Shown: positions 7,410 to 16,900 of the stretch, piece by piece
How positions within the stretch are numbered: position 1 is the stretch's first letter
Layout of the letters: every line of letters starts with the position of its first letter
The notes under the pieces: generated by a model
Databases searched by the model: none
Told to the model about the DNA's origin: nothing
What the model saw: the letters and a program-made list of their open reading frames with translations, nothing else
From: Verrucomicrobiota bacterium
Lineage (GTDB): Bacteria; Verrucomicrobiota; Verrucomicrobiia; Verrucomicrobiales; Verrucomicrobiaceae
Length of the DNA: 44,680 nt
Assembly (NCBI GenBank): GCA_963204975.1
Contig: CAUJJC010000074.1
Coordinates: 1-44,680 of the forward strand
Direction of reading: 5' to 3'
Made by a program: the position numbers and the translations under genes

Positions 7410-7752
7410 AATAACAGGGTAGTGGCGACTCTGTCCTCACAGCTCCACGAAAAGGCCCGCTCGGGGCGGGCTCCTCGGGGTCGCAGTTGATGAGGGGGGG
7501 ATCAGTCGCCGATGGCAGCGGCGCGCATAGAGCATGGAAGTCATCCCATAGCCTCTTCACGACCACGTCGTGGTCACGGAAGGAGCCATCGTTACGCGAC
7601 AGCCCGGCAGGCCACATTAAAACTGCATCCGCTCCAGGCATGATGCGGGCCACCAGGGCGAGCCCCTGCGAGGGGCGAAAGGAACCGAACCACGAAGGGC
7701 TTCTACTCAGACGTGGGCTTCCACCGTTGGCCCACCTGTCAGGTGCCTGCCG
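7410..7752. other. Intergenic region with hairpins, no convincing gene
   Basis: No open frame here looks coding. The 94-codon minus-strand frame at 7369-7653 runs through a terminator and the long inverted repeat, and the plus-strand frame at 7487-7807 runs into the kinase gene. Visible structure: the terminator at 7450-7472, the stem-loop GCCCCT/AGGGGC with loop GCG (7662-7676), and CACCT/AGGTG with loop GTC (7733-7745). The triloop style recalls the element at 5943-6037. Confidence 0.5.
7450..7472 (-). terminator. Probable rho-independent terminator of the phoB-phoR-like operon
   Basis: On the minus strand AGCCCGC (7472-7466) pairs with GCGGGCC (7460-7454), allowing one wobble pair, around a 5-nt loop, and is followed by TTTT (7453-7450). 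It lies about 280 bp after the kinase stop with no gene between. Confidence 0.6.
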
Positions 7753-8880
7753 TCACCGCACTGGCATGCGCATGACAAAACTGGTCTCCACGCCGGGGAT
7801 GCTGTGAAGATCTATCGTGCCGCCGTGGGCCTCCACGGCGCGCTTGACGATGCTGAGGCCGAGGCCGGTGCCTTTGGTCTCGTGGGCACGATCTTTGCCA
7901 CAGCGGTAAAAGCGTTTGAAGACGAAGGGCGCGTCCTCGACGGGAATGCCGATGCCGTCATCGCTGACGATGAAGATGATTTCATCGTCGGTCCATTCGC
8001 CGCTGATTTTGAGGTGAAGACCAGTGCGGGGATTCTCTTTGAGGGCGTTCTCAATCAAGTTGGTGAAGATCTGATCCCAGTAGAACCGGTCGCCATTCAT
8101 CACGCCGCCATCGGTGGGGAAATCGAGGGTGAGCTGTGGCTGGCGGAGTTCGATCATCGGAGTGAGATGCTCCAGCACGTCCTCCACGCAGGCACGAACG
8201 TGGAAGGCCTCGCTCCTTAGCTGTGCGTCTCCGCCTTCGAGGCGTGAGATGGTGAGCATGTCTTCGATGATGCGCATCATGCGTTTGCTATGCTTTTCCA
8301 TCACTTCCAGGCATCGCTGCATCGAGGGGCCGCCTTTGATCAGGCCGCTCTGCAAGGTCTCGATGTAGCCATGGATGAGGGAGAGCGGCGTGCGCAGCTC
8401 GTGGCTGGCATTGGTCACGAAGTCCTTCCGAATCTGCTCGGTGCGCACCTGCTCGGTCACATCGTCCAGGATGCACCACACGCCATCCGTATTCTGCACG
8501 GGGGCGGCGACGACGCGATAGATGCGATCATCTTCCATGCCGGGCGCGAGTGAGAGCGATTGGTGAACTGTGGCTGTGACGCGGGCACTGGTGACGAGGG
8601 ACTGCTGGAGCAGCCTGCACAACTCGGCGGCGTCTTTGTCCTGCGATAAGTCAGCCTGATCACGCAAGGTGCCCGAGCGGAACATCATCGTGGCGGCGAA
8701 GTTGGCATAGAGCACACGAAGCCCGCAATCGACGACGATCACGCCCTGCTGCGTTTCATCCAAGAGGGTAGCATAGAGCTGCTGCGGTGCCGGGCAGGAG
8801 CGGAGGGAGCTGGCAGCGGCTTTCACGGAGCGGGGCTTGGGATGCGTGCGGGCCTTCGGGGGTGACAGGGTGGCTGTCAT
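7753..8880 (-). CDS. phoR: PhoR-like sensor histidine kinase, apparently soluble
   Basis: This is a 375-residue kinase with a PAS-like domain (about 35-150), a HisKA dimerisation domain with H-box NASHELRTPLS (phospho-acceptor H160) and a HATPase domain. The ATPase domain shows N-box residues N274/N278, G1 SDDGIGIP (306-313) and G2 GTGLGLSIV (337-345). PAS-HisKA-HATPase without other sensor domains is the PhoR layout, and it is coupled to a PhoB-type regulator. The ATG at 8880 overlaps the regulator's stop (ATGA), showing translational coupling. No hydrophobic segment is seen in the basic N terminus, whereas PhoR is usually membrane-anchored. The phosphate role is inferred from architecture and the phosphate-related genes nearby; other PhoR-like signals are possible. 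Confidence 0.85.
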   Translation of the reverse strand: MTATLSPPKARTHPKPRSVKAAASSLRSCPAPQQLYATLLDETQQGVIVVDCGLRVLYANFAATMMFRSGTLRDQADLSQDKDAAELCRLLQQSLVTSARVTATVHQSLSLAPGMEDDRIYRVVAAPVQNTDGVWCILDDVTEQVRTEQIRKDFVTNASHELRTPLSLIHGYIETLQSGLIKGGPSMQRCLEVMEKHSKRMMRIIEDMLTISRLEGGDAQLRSEAFHVRACVEDVLEHLTPMIELRQPQLTLDFPTDGGVMNGDRFYWDQIFTNLIENALKENPRTGLHLKISGEWTDDEIIFIVSDDGIGIPVEDAPFVFKRFYRCGKDRAHETKGTGLGLSIVKRAVEAHGGTIDLHSIPGVETSFVMRMPVR

Positions 8881-9581
8881 GAGACTGGAGTGGCGTCAGC
8901 GGGGACTTGAGACTGGAAAAAGTAGCCCTGACCGCGCACGGTCCCGATGTGCGCTCCGTGTCGGCCCAGCTTCTCACGCAATCGCTTCACATGGGTGTCC
9001 AGGGTGCGTGACTGGGTGTCATCGGCGTAGCCCCAGACGAGATTGAGCAGCTCGGCGCGGGAGTAAACCTGGTCTGCATTCTCCATGAGCACGGTGATCA
9101 GCTTCAGCTCCGTGATCGTGAGATCGACTAGCTCGCCATGGATGGTAAGGGCCATGTTTTTCCGATCCAGGCGAAAGGGGCCGATGCGCTCCTCGCTCAA
9201 CGTTGTGACCTTCTTCGCGCGGCGCAGAACGGCACCGATACGCAGCATCAGCTCACGCGGGCTGAAGGGCTTGGTCAGGTAGTCATCGGCTCCGCTTTCC
9301 AGACCGGCGATGCGGTCATGCATTTGTGATTTGGCGGTGAGCATGATCACGGGAATGTGCCGTGTGCGGGAGTCCGCTCGTAGCCGACGATGCACCTGGA
9401 TGCCGTCGATTCCAGGCAGCATGAGATCCAGCACGATGAGGTCGGGCTCGTGCTTCACGGCGGCGGGGACTACCTCGAATCCATTGCCAGCCGTGACCGT
9501 TTCATACCCTTCACGGTGAAGGTGCATGCAGACGAGATCGACAATGTCTGCCTCGTCATCGACTACCAGGATTTTGCTCAT
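8877..9581 (-). CDS. phoB: PhoB/OmpR-family response regulator
   Basis: The protein has 234 residues from the ATG at 9581 (MSKILVVDDE). Upstream in-frame codons are not conserved-looking. The receiver domain shows the acidic pair DDE at 8-10, phospho-acceptor D52 (LIVLDLMLPG), a conserved MLTAKS Thr/Ala switch and a KPFSPREL Lys. The winged-helix DNA-binding domain (about 130-225) ends in the recognition stretch SRTLDTHVKRLREKLG and RGQGYFF. It activates or represses promoters when phosphorylated, probably by the coupled PAS kinase downstream. It is divergent from the PAP2 phosphatase gene across a 171-bp gap containing GTGAC repeats, so the pair may control that promoter and itself. Confidence 0.88.
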   Translation of the reverse strand: MSKILVVDDEADIVDLVCMHLHREGYETVTAGNGFEVVPAAVKHEPDLIVLDLMLPGIDGIQVHRRLRADSRTRHIPVIMLTAKSQMHDRIAGLESGADDYLTKPFSPRELMLRIGAVLRRAKKVTTLSEERIGPFRLDRKNMALTIHGELVDLTITELKLITVLMENADQVYSRAELLNLVWGYADDTQSRTLDTHVKRLREKLGRHGAHIGTVRGQGYFFQSQVPADATPVS

Positions 9582-9752
9582 AGGGGGAGACCTGCATTGT
9601 GTCGGACGATGCACACATTGCGCAAAGAGCGCTGTGTGACGTTCTCGTTGCAGTTGTGACAAAACAAGGTGCCGCCCCACCTCGCGGCTTGAGTGACAAG
9701 AACGTCGCTCAACAAGACCTGCGGTGCTGGTGGCAGGGTTCACCATGCGGAC
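9582..9752. promoter_or_regulatory. Divergent promoter region with GTGAC repeats (possible Pho box)
   Basis: The gap separates the phoB-like gene (minus) and the PAP2 gene (plus). TGTGTGACG at 9633-9641 and TGTGACA at 9655-9661 are direct repeats 20 bp apart (GTGAC at 9636-9640 and 9656-9660), close to two helical turns. TGTGTGACG recurs exactly at 19773-19781. A PhoB target is plausible but the spacing differs from the 11-bp repeat of the enterobacterial Pho box. Confidence 0.35.
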
Positions 9753-10496
9753 ATGCTCGCCAGATGCCTGCACGAACTGACTTCGATCCGCCGCGATGCC
9801 GTGGAGGCATTCCAATACCTGACGCGGTGGCTCAGCGCCTTCATGCCCCAGGTGGCCATCGGACTGGCCCTTTCACTCGTGGCGATCTGGATGCTGCATC
9901 CGTGGGATGAGCTGATGATGGAACGCGCTGCCGAGTTCCGAAAAGACATGCCGCAGGCAACCCTGATCGCACGCTGGCTGAGTTACGTGGGCGACTTCCT
10001 GGGCTTCAATGTGGTGCTGTTTGTGATCCTCAGAGTGGCAGGTCGCACACTCGGATCACAACGCTTGGCGCGGCTGGCCGTCGCCAGTCTGTTGTGCGCT
10101 TGCATGGCGGGAGCTGCGGCCAATCTCTCCCGAACGCTGATGGGTCGCCCCCGTCCCAGCACACCCCTTCCCGATGGCCTCTATGGCCCCAGCCTTCACT
10201 CATCCATGCATGCGCTGCCTTCAGCCCATGCGGCCACAGCCTTCGGTGGAGCGCTGCCAGCCATGATGGTCGATCCACGGCTGGGAGCACCGCTCACCCT
10301 CTTCGCCGCCAGCGTGGGATGGTCGCGGATGCAACTCAACCGCCATCATCTGACGGATGTGCTTGTGTCCTTGGTGCTGGCCTTGTCCTTCTCTCTTCCG
10401 CTGTCGCATTGGGCGCTGCAACGCAGGCTCCCCTCCCGCAAAGCCGCACCTTCGATGCCCCCGCATGAACTTGCCCCTTCCCGCCAGTCTCTCTGA
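9753..10496 (+). CDS. PAP2-family membrane phosphatase
   Basis: This 247-residue membrane protein starts at the ATG at 9753. The PAP2 (type 2 phosphatidic acid phosphatase) motifs are present in order: R-TLMGRPRP (127-135, motif 1), PSAH (156-159, motif 2, His159) and SRMQLNRHHLTD (191-202, motif 3 with catalytic His). There are about five hydrophobic segments. Such enzymes remove phosphate from lipid phosphates or polyprenyl diphosphates on the periplasmic side. The next gene, an ArnT-like glycosyltransferase, starts 32 bp inside this one, so the two are probably co-translated and act on the same lipid pathway. Substrates could be phosphatidic acid, lipid A phosphate or undecaprenyl diphosphate; the sequence does not decide. 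Confidence 0.85.
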   Translation: MLARCLHELTSIRRDAVEAFQYLTRWLSAFMPQVAIGLALSLVAIWMLHPWDELMMERAAEFRKDMPQATLIARWLSYVGDFLGFNVVLFVILRVAGRTLGSQRLARLAVASLLCACMAGAAANLSRTLMGRPRPSTPLPDGLYGPSLHSSMHALPSAHAATAFGGALPAMMVDPRLGAPLTLFAASVGWSRMQLNRHHLTDVLVSLVLALSFSLPLSHWALQRRLPSRKAAPSMPPHELAPSRQSL

Positions 10497-12147
10497 GGAT
10501 CGCTGCCAGCGCCATGGCTGGTGGCTGCTGCTTGCTGTCACCGCTCTGCTCTATCTGCCTGGGCTGGGCACGCTGCCGATGATGGACCGTGATGAGCCTC
10601 GCTTCGCTCATGCCACCGTGGAGATGATGCAGCGCGACACCTGGCTGGTGCCGTATTTCAATGGAGACTACCGCTTTGACAAACCGCCGCTGACCTACTG
10701 GTGGATGCGGCTGCATTATCATCTACTGGGAATCAATGAGCTGGCCGCACGCCTGCACACCGTCTTCGCCACATGGCTGGTCGCTGTGGTCATCCTTGGC
10801 ATCGGCAATCGACTCACCAGCGCCCGCATGGGATTGTTTTGCGGACTCGCCTGGTTACTCACCCTGCAAGTCCTGGTCCATGGCCGATTGTGCGTGGCAG
10901 ACATGCCCATGGTGCTGTGCGTCACACTCGCTCTGCGCGCAGTGCTCGAACTGCTCATGAAGCCGCGGCGCGACTTCACTCGGTGGCACTGGGTGCTCTA
11001 CCTCGCGCTGGGTTTCGGCTTCCTGGCCAAGGGTCCCATCGCGCTGATCGTGCCAGCGCTGGCCTTGGTGCTGCATCGCTTTGTGTTCTGGCGGCGTAGC
11101 GTGGAATGGTCGTCCCTGCACATTGGCAAGGGCTTGCTCCTCGCGCTCATGGTTGTGTCCATGTGGGGCATCCCCGCCTTGATCGAGACACAGGGACTGT
11201 TCTGGAAAGTCGGCATGGGCGAGCACGTCGTCTCGCGCGGCACCTCGGCACTCAATGGGCGATTCCCTGTGCCCGGCTACTACCTGGTCACTGCCTTGGT
11301 CAGTCTGTTCCCCTGGATCACTTGGTTGCCGCAGATCTGTCGGCGTATCTCACAACGCTGGTCGATGACGAATGCTCTGCTCATGAGCTGGTTCGCTGCA
11401 CCGTATGTGATCTTCACTCTCTATGCGACGCAGTTGCCTCACTACGTGATGCCCGGCTTTCCGGCAGCCATGCTGCTGCTTGGGCGAGGTCTGGATCTAC
11501 GCGTGCGTCCCGGCTGGCGATGGTGGTCCTATTCCATCGTGGCGCTGATCGCGCTGGCCACCGCAGCCTTGTTCTATGCAGGTGTCTTTACCGGCCTTCC
11601 TTCCGCATTGAGACCGCTGCTCCTGCACGGTGGTGTCACACTCGCTGTTCTCACCGCGATGGGCTTGCTGGTGGTCTGGCTCGCACAACGACAAACTCCT
11701 GTGATCTACTCGGCTCTCGCTGCGCTGATCGTGGCCCTGCCCTTGTGCTTCGCCGTTGTCATGCAGGATCTCCGCATGCTGCACCCTGCGGCCCAGCTGC
11801 GAGCACTCATCGGCGAAGCTCATCCCGATACGCATTGCCTCGGATGGCAGTTCACGGAGCCCAGCCTGGTGTTTCACTTTGATCACGAGTGGCGATTCAC
11901 CTCCAAGCAAGCGACGGCGGAGAAGCAGCTAAGCAAGCGCGGCGAAACCATTCTGGTCATGCTGCGGCGCGAGTGGACTCTCAGTCACTCGCTACGCAAT
12001 GAAGGCCCGGCCAAAGACCTCAGTAAAGAGGTCGATGAAGTATTGGCCGCACATCCTGATCTGCGACCCATCACCTTTCGGGGGTTCAATGCCGCACGCA
12101 GCAGTTGGGTGGAATTGATCGCCCTGCGAACCGCCTCCCCGCGCTGA
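10465..12147 (+). CDS. ArnT/PMT-like membrane glycosyltransferase (GT39/GT83 type)
   Basis: The protein has 560 residues from the ATG at 10465, overlapping the PAP2 gene by 32 bp. The N-terminal loop after the first helix carries LPMMDRDEPRFAHATVEMM, the acidic Asp-Glu motif of ArnT and related polyprenyl-phosphate-sugar transferases. At least ten hydrophobic segments follow, and a soluble C-terminal domain starts near residue 440. This family moves a sugar from a polyprenyl phosphate to lipid A or protein in the periplasm. The acceptor is unknown here. The pairing with PAP2 and the nearby phosphate regulator suggests envelope lipid modification. The next gene begins directly at its stop (TGAATG). 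Confidence 0.8.
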   Translation: MNLPLPASLSEDRCQRHGWWLLLAVTALLYLPGLGTLPMMDRDEPRFAHATVEMMQRDTWLVPYFNGDYRFDKPPLTYWWMRLHYHLLGINELAARLHTVFATWLVAVVILGIGNRLTSARMGLFCGLAWLLTLQVLVHGRLCVADMPMVLCVTLALRAVLELLMKPRRDFTRWHWVLYLALGFGFLAKGPIALIVPALALVLHRFVFWRRSVEWSSLHIGKGLLLALMVVSMWGIPALIETQGLFWKVGMGEHVVSRGTSALNGRFPVPGYYLVTALVSLFPWITWLPQICRRISQRWSMTNALLMSWFAAPYVIFTLYATQLPHYVMPGFPAAMLLLGRGLDLRVRPGWRWWSYSIVALIALATAALFYAGVFTGLPSALRPLLLHGGVTLAVLTAMGLLVVWLAQRQTPVIYSALAALIVALPLCFAVVMQDLRMLHPAAQLRALIGEAHPDTHCLGWQFTEPSLVFHFDHEWRFTSKQATAEKQLSKRGETILVMLRREWTLSHSLRNEGPAKDLSKEVDEVLAAHPDLRPITFRGFNAARSSWVELIALRTASPR

Positions 12148-13866
12148 ATGCATCCGCTCTGCCTTATTGATGCGATTGGCCCGTTCTTCCGGGAGCTGAC
12201 CAAGCGCACCATCAACTGGTCAAAGATCCCCTTCGAGCACCTTCGCGATGCCGATGACGAGCAGTGGAAACGCATTCATCAGGATCTGCTCGGCTTCGCC
12301 CGACGCGTAGGTGAGATGGGTTTCAATGCGGCAACACTCGATGATGTGTGGCACCTCGTTGATCACGAGGGGTATGAGCCCGAAGTGCGGACATGCATCG
12401 CTCGCTATCGGACCGAGTTTCGCCAATGCTTCGCCACGTTGCGCGATCATGGATTGCAGGTCTTCGTCACCATGGACTTCTTCGCGTCCACCGCAGCGAT
12501 GCGCTCCAGGCTTCAGCAGGAGCACATCACTCCGCTCGAGTTCACCGCGCTGGTTTTGGAGCGGTTCCTTGCCGACTTCCCCGAAGTGAGCGGCGTCATC
12601 GTGCGCATCGGTGAATCCGACGGGCGCGATGTGAACGATGATTTCCGCAGTGAGCTGCTCCTCCAGAAGCCCAAGCAAGCCAACGCCTTCCTCAAGCACT
12701 TACTGCCCTTGTTCGAGAAGCATGATCGCAAGCTCATCTTCCGCACCTGGACCGTCGGAGCCTATCCCATCGGCGACTTGATGTGGCATCGCGAGACCTT
12801 TGCCCAAGTGCTCGAAGGCATCGACAGCAGTGCGCTCATCGTCTCGATGAAATACGGCGAGAGCGACTTCTTCCGCTACCTGCCGCTGAATCGAAACTTC
12901 TTCCGCACCAAGGTCGCCAAGATCATCGAGCTGCAAACGCGTCGCGAGTATGAAGGCTGCGGCGAGTATCCAAGTTTCGTCGGCTGGGAATACGAGCGCT
13001 ACCTCCAGGAACTGCGCCAGGCGGACAACGTCGTGGGCTGCATGATCTGGTGCCAAACCGGTGGCTGGGTGCCCTTTCGACGCCTTGCGTTCATTGATGA
13101 CACGGCACTCTGGACCGAGCTGAATACCTTTGTCACGCTACGTGTCTTCAAAGATCAGTCACTCGTCGAGGATGCCGTGCGAGAGTTTGCAAGCCGCATC
13201 GGATGCGAGGACGCGAATGCATTGATCGAACTCCTCCGGCTCTCCGATGAAGTGATCCGTGAGCTGCTGTATGTGGAGGAGTTCGCCCGGCAGAAACTCT
13301 TCTTCCGCCGCCTGCGCATCCCGCCAATGCTGCAAGTGTATTGGCACAATATCTTCATCAGCCACAGCGTGCGGCGCATCCTCCGCTTTTTCGTTCAAGA
13401 CCATGATGGCTGCATGAGAGCCGCGCATCGTGCCATGGACCGCCTGGCTCAAATGAAGATGCTCGCGATCAAAGCGGGACTGCCCGTGGCCGATATCGAG
13501 TTCATGCAGGATACCTTTGCCCTGCTCGTGCTCGCTCGTGAGTATGCCTTTACCGACGACAGCGAAGCCATGCAGATGCGCATCCGTGAAGCCAAGCGCG
13601 CCTACAAGCAGAAGTATCCGAAGAGCGGCCCGCGCTACCGCTATCGCGTGAAGCTCGACTTCACACCGCTCATGCTGCAACCGCGCTACCTGCGCTGGGG
13701 CATCAATCTCCTCTTCCGTCGCCAACGCGGCTATCGTCTCGTTGATCGACTCATCACCTTGCACCTGCTCTCGTTGATCTATCGCCTCATCGCCAAGCGC
13801 CGCCCTCAATGGGTGCCCTCCTTTGCCAAAGACAGTGCGATGGGCGTGGACGTGGTGTTTCGGTAG
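12148..13866 (+). CDS. TIM-barrel protein resembling family 67-type glycoside hydrolases
   Basis: This is a 572-residue soluble protein without a signal peptide whose ATG abuts the stop of the glycosyltransferase gene. The first ~330 residues read like a beta/alpha barrel: GFNAATLDDVW (59-68), GLQVFVTMDFF (102-112), VSGVIVRIGESDG (148-159), KLIFRTWTVG (195-204) and CMIWCQTGG. The acidic pair in IGESDGRD (E156, D158 and D161) would suit catalytic acids, as in GH67-like enzymes. The C-terminal ~240 residues are helical and basic with a late hydrophobic stretch. I do not recognise a precise family, and hydrolase activity is inferred only. Its place in a tight operon with PAP2 and ArnT-like genes suggests it acts on the same envelope glycan or glycolipid. 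Confidence 0.6.
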   Translation: MHPLCLIDAIGPFFRELTKRTINWSKIPFEHLRDADDEQWKRIHQDLLGFARRVGEMGFNAATLDDVWHLVDHEGYEPEVRTCIARYRTEFRQCFATLRDHGLQVFVTMDFFASTAAMRSRLQQEHITPLEFTALVLERFLADFPEVSGVIVRIGESDGRDVNDDFRSELLLQKPKQANAFLKHLLPLFEKHDRKLIFRTWTVGAYPIGDLMWHRETFAQVLEGIDSSALIVSMKYGESDFFRYLPLNRNFFRTKVAKIIELQTRREYEGCGEYPSFVGWEYERYLQELRQADNVVGCMIWCQTGGWVPFRRLAFIDDTALWTELNTFVTLRVFKDQSLVEDAVREFASRIGCEDANALIELLRLSDEVIRELLYVEEFARQKLFFRRLRIPPMLQVYWHNIFISHSVRRILRFFVQDHDGCMRAAHRAMDRLAQMKMLAIKAGLPVADIEFMQDTFALLVLAREYAFTDDSEAMQMRIREAKRAYKQKYPKSGPRYRYRVKLDFTPLMLQPRYLRWGINLLFRRQRGYRLVDRLITLHLLSLIYRLIAKRRPQWVPSFAKDSAMGVDVVFR

Positions 13867-13935
13867 GCCATCAGATGACGAGCGGACACACTCCCATGCA
13901 TCCGCCCGCCGGTTTATCCCGCGTCAGAGAGCCGA

Positions 13936-16900
13936 CTATGGCGCAGAAACTTGGAGGCGCATAAAGCGGCGCGTGTTGTTGTTGTCTCGTGGGGCGAGAT
14001 CACCCACTTGCACAAGCTCATACGGAGCCTGCACGCTGGTGTAGAGTCGAGCAGTGCCGCCATCTAGCCATGTCCATGCTCCAGTGCCGACCTTGCGTGC
14101 GACATCCGTCCAGGTGCCGAGGCTGTCGGACGCTTGAACGGTGTAGGTCACATCTGCTGGTGCTGTTTGAGGAATGCTGAAGCTGAGGTAGAGGCGGTCT
14201 TGCAGCAAAGGTTGATCGCTAGCGCTGCCGCTGATGCCTACGGGCAGTGCCGCGATGCCGTCGTCGCCATTGCCATTCGCTGGATTGGCTCCCAGAGCGT
14301 ATTCGAGGAGGTTGTTCACTCCATCGCCATCGAAGTCGGCAGTGTCGGCGGCGTTGCCGCTATTGGCACTGCTGCCGAAGTATGTCTGACGCCAGGTGTT
14401 GACGGGTGTTGCGATGGTGCGGATACCAGGCGAGCCGATCTCGTTCGCATCATTCACTCCAGCGAAGGCACCATTGTAACCAATAGCGCTGAATTGAGTG
14501 AGCGAGGTGTTCTCGCTGGTAAGGGAGTTGTCGAAAGTCTTGAACGGTGCGGAGCTGGTGGAAGCGCCGAAGAACACCTTCGCCTGACGCACGTTGTTGC
14601 TATCGAAGAGGTTCACCGCATCACTTCCCGTGCTAAGGCCGATGCCAGAGCCTGTGTAACTGCCGACCTGCAAGCCCACAGGCGGGCTGGCTCCGAACCA
14701 GGTGCTGCGGAAACTATTGATCGTGGTCGCTGGTGTCGCCGTCTCCAGATAGATGACGGACTCGCCGGGCGCGATGCTGACGATACCTGTCAGCGCAGCA
14801 GCGGCAGCGGGCGACTCAGAACTGTCATCCATCTTCCAGCCGGTCATGTCCACGGCGCGTCCGCCAATGTTCGTCACCTCGAACCAGTCTGCCAGATAGG
14901 GACTGTTGCCGCTCCCCCAAGGCGCGACTTCCGTGATGCGCAGCACACCGGGTGCGCTGTAGCCGGGAGAGCCGACTTCATTCGCATTCGCAGCCGCGGC
15001 AAACGCTCCGTTCACTCCAGCCTGGCTGAGCAAGCTGACAGTGACGTTGTTATGCGCGAGCGTGTTGTCGAACGTGCGATACGTCGGCCCAGCGGAGGCA
15101 CCAAAGGTCACGCGGCACTGCTCGGTGCCTGCGGCATTGAAGACGATCACACCATCGCCGCTGCTGCTGAGGCCCACGCCGCTGCCGGTGTAACTGCCGA
15201 TCTGCAAGCCAACAGGCGCGCTGCCACCGAACCAGGTATTGATGAACGCGGTGGTCTTGCCGGGGAGGTCAGCAGTTTCAATGAAGATCACCGACTCGCC
15301 AGGAGCGATGGTCGTGATGCCATTCAGAGCGACCGAGGTGCCAAAGCCGAAGGAGTTATCATCCATCTTGTAGCCGGTGAGGGTGACGGCGCTTGCACTG
15401 ACGTTGGTGAGTTCGAACCAGTCGGCGAGGATACCAGGGCTGTTGCTGCTGGACCACGGCGCGACTTCGGTGATCACGAGCACAGCGGCGGGCGGTGTCT
15501 CAACGACTTGATCTTGCACATTGAGCGTGAAGCTCGCGCTAACGTCTGGCGCACCGCCGACCGTGCTGTCATCCACATCAATCGAGATCGAGTAGCTCGT
15601 CTTCGTCTCGAAATCGAGCACCACACCCGCTTTGAGGAACAGCTCTGTGCCGGTGAGTTCGAAGGAAGCTGCATCAGTGCCGCTGATGCTCAGCGTGTTT
15701 GTGCCCAGGCCATCATCGGTGACGACGATGTCGCCCACCTTGATGCGTGCTGCGGTGCTGGTGTTCTCCATGATGGAAGTCACGCCATTGCTCACGGCCA
15801 CGGCGCTGGCTGGTTGATTCGGCACGGCGGACGGTGAGTAAACCCAGAGCTGCGGGTAGTCGATGCTGCCGCCACCGTTCTCGTTGACGATGTAGATGTT
15901 GCCCACGCTGTCCATCGTGATGCCTTCATGCTGCTGTCCGGCGGGCGTCAAAGGATTGCCCACATCGGATTGGATGTTCAGCGTGCTGTGAATGTTGCCG
16001 CTGCGATCCACATTGACCACGCGCGCATTCTCCTGACTGAGCACCAACATGTTGCCGGCCTGCGCCTGACCGTTGAGTGCGGTGAGATTCGACAAGGCAA
16101 AAACATCCGCCGTGTCCGTCATGCCCAGCAACGCAGGGTCGAAGAGGTTCGTCGAGTTCACTGTCGTGGGCGAGCCATTGGTCGCGGTGCCAGCATTGAA
16201 GTCCACGCCTGTCTGGAAGATACCCATCGGCGTGATTTCCTTCAGCACGATGAAGCCGCTCGTTTGTGGATCCCACGACAGGCCCTCCGTGCCAGTGTTG
16301 TCCACGAAGGTGCCGATCTTCACCGTCTGCACTCCGGGGCTGGTGCGCGAGAGCGTGGTGCCAGCCGCATAAGTGAACTTCACGAGCTGACGATCACGTT
16401 CCTCGCTCATCACAAACTGGCCGCCACCGATGTAGGTGAGGCCTTCGGGATCATAGAAGTCGGTGCCCTGGGGGCTGCTGCCGAGCGCGAGCGTCATCGT
16501 ATCAATGAGCACTCCCGTCTTCGAGACTTGCGTGATGGAACGACCGCCATCACCCGTGATGAAGAGCGAGTCGGTGTCCCAGTTATAGGTCACGGCGGAG
16601 GCTTCCTGACAGAGCAAGTTGCTCGCCGGTGTGCCGGGAGGAAGCGATGTGCGAGTAGGCTCCGGCAAATCAAAGCGACCCACGCGGACATAGTTGGCAA
16701 GATTCACGGTGAGATCATTCTCCGTGATCGTCACGCTAGCCGTCACCGTCGCACCGAGATCATAGTCCACGGTGTCCGTGATCGTGAGTTCCACCGTTTC
16801 GTCACCTTCGAGCAGCAAGTCATCCACCGGTGTGATGGTGATGTCCGTGAACGATTCTGTCGCATTGATCACCGCCGTGCCGCTGAGTGCTGGAGTAAAG

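Noticed and set aside
7369-7653. 94-codon minus-strand frame
   Set aside because: It passes through a terminator hairpin and the long inverted repeat and shows no domain or signal; its end coincides with the attC-like junction.
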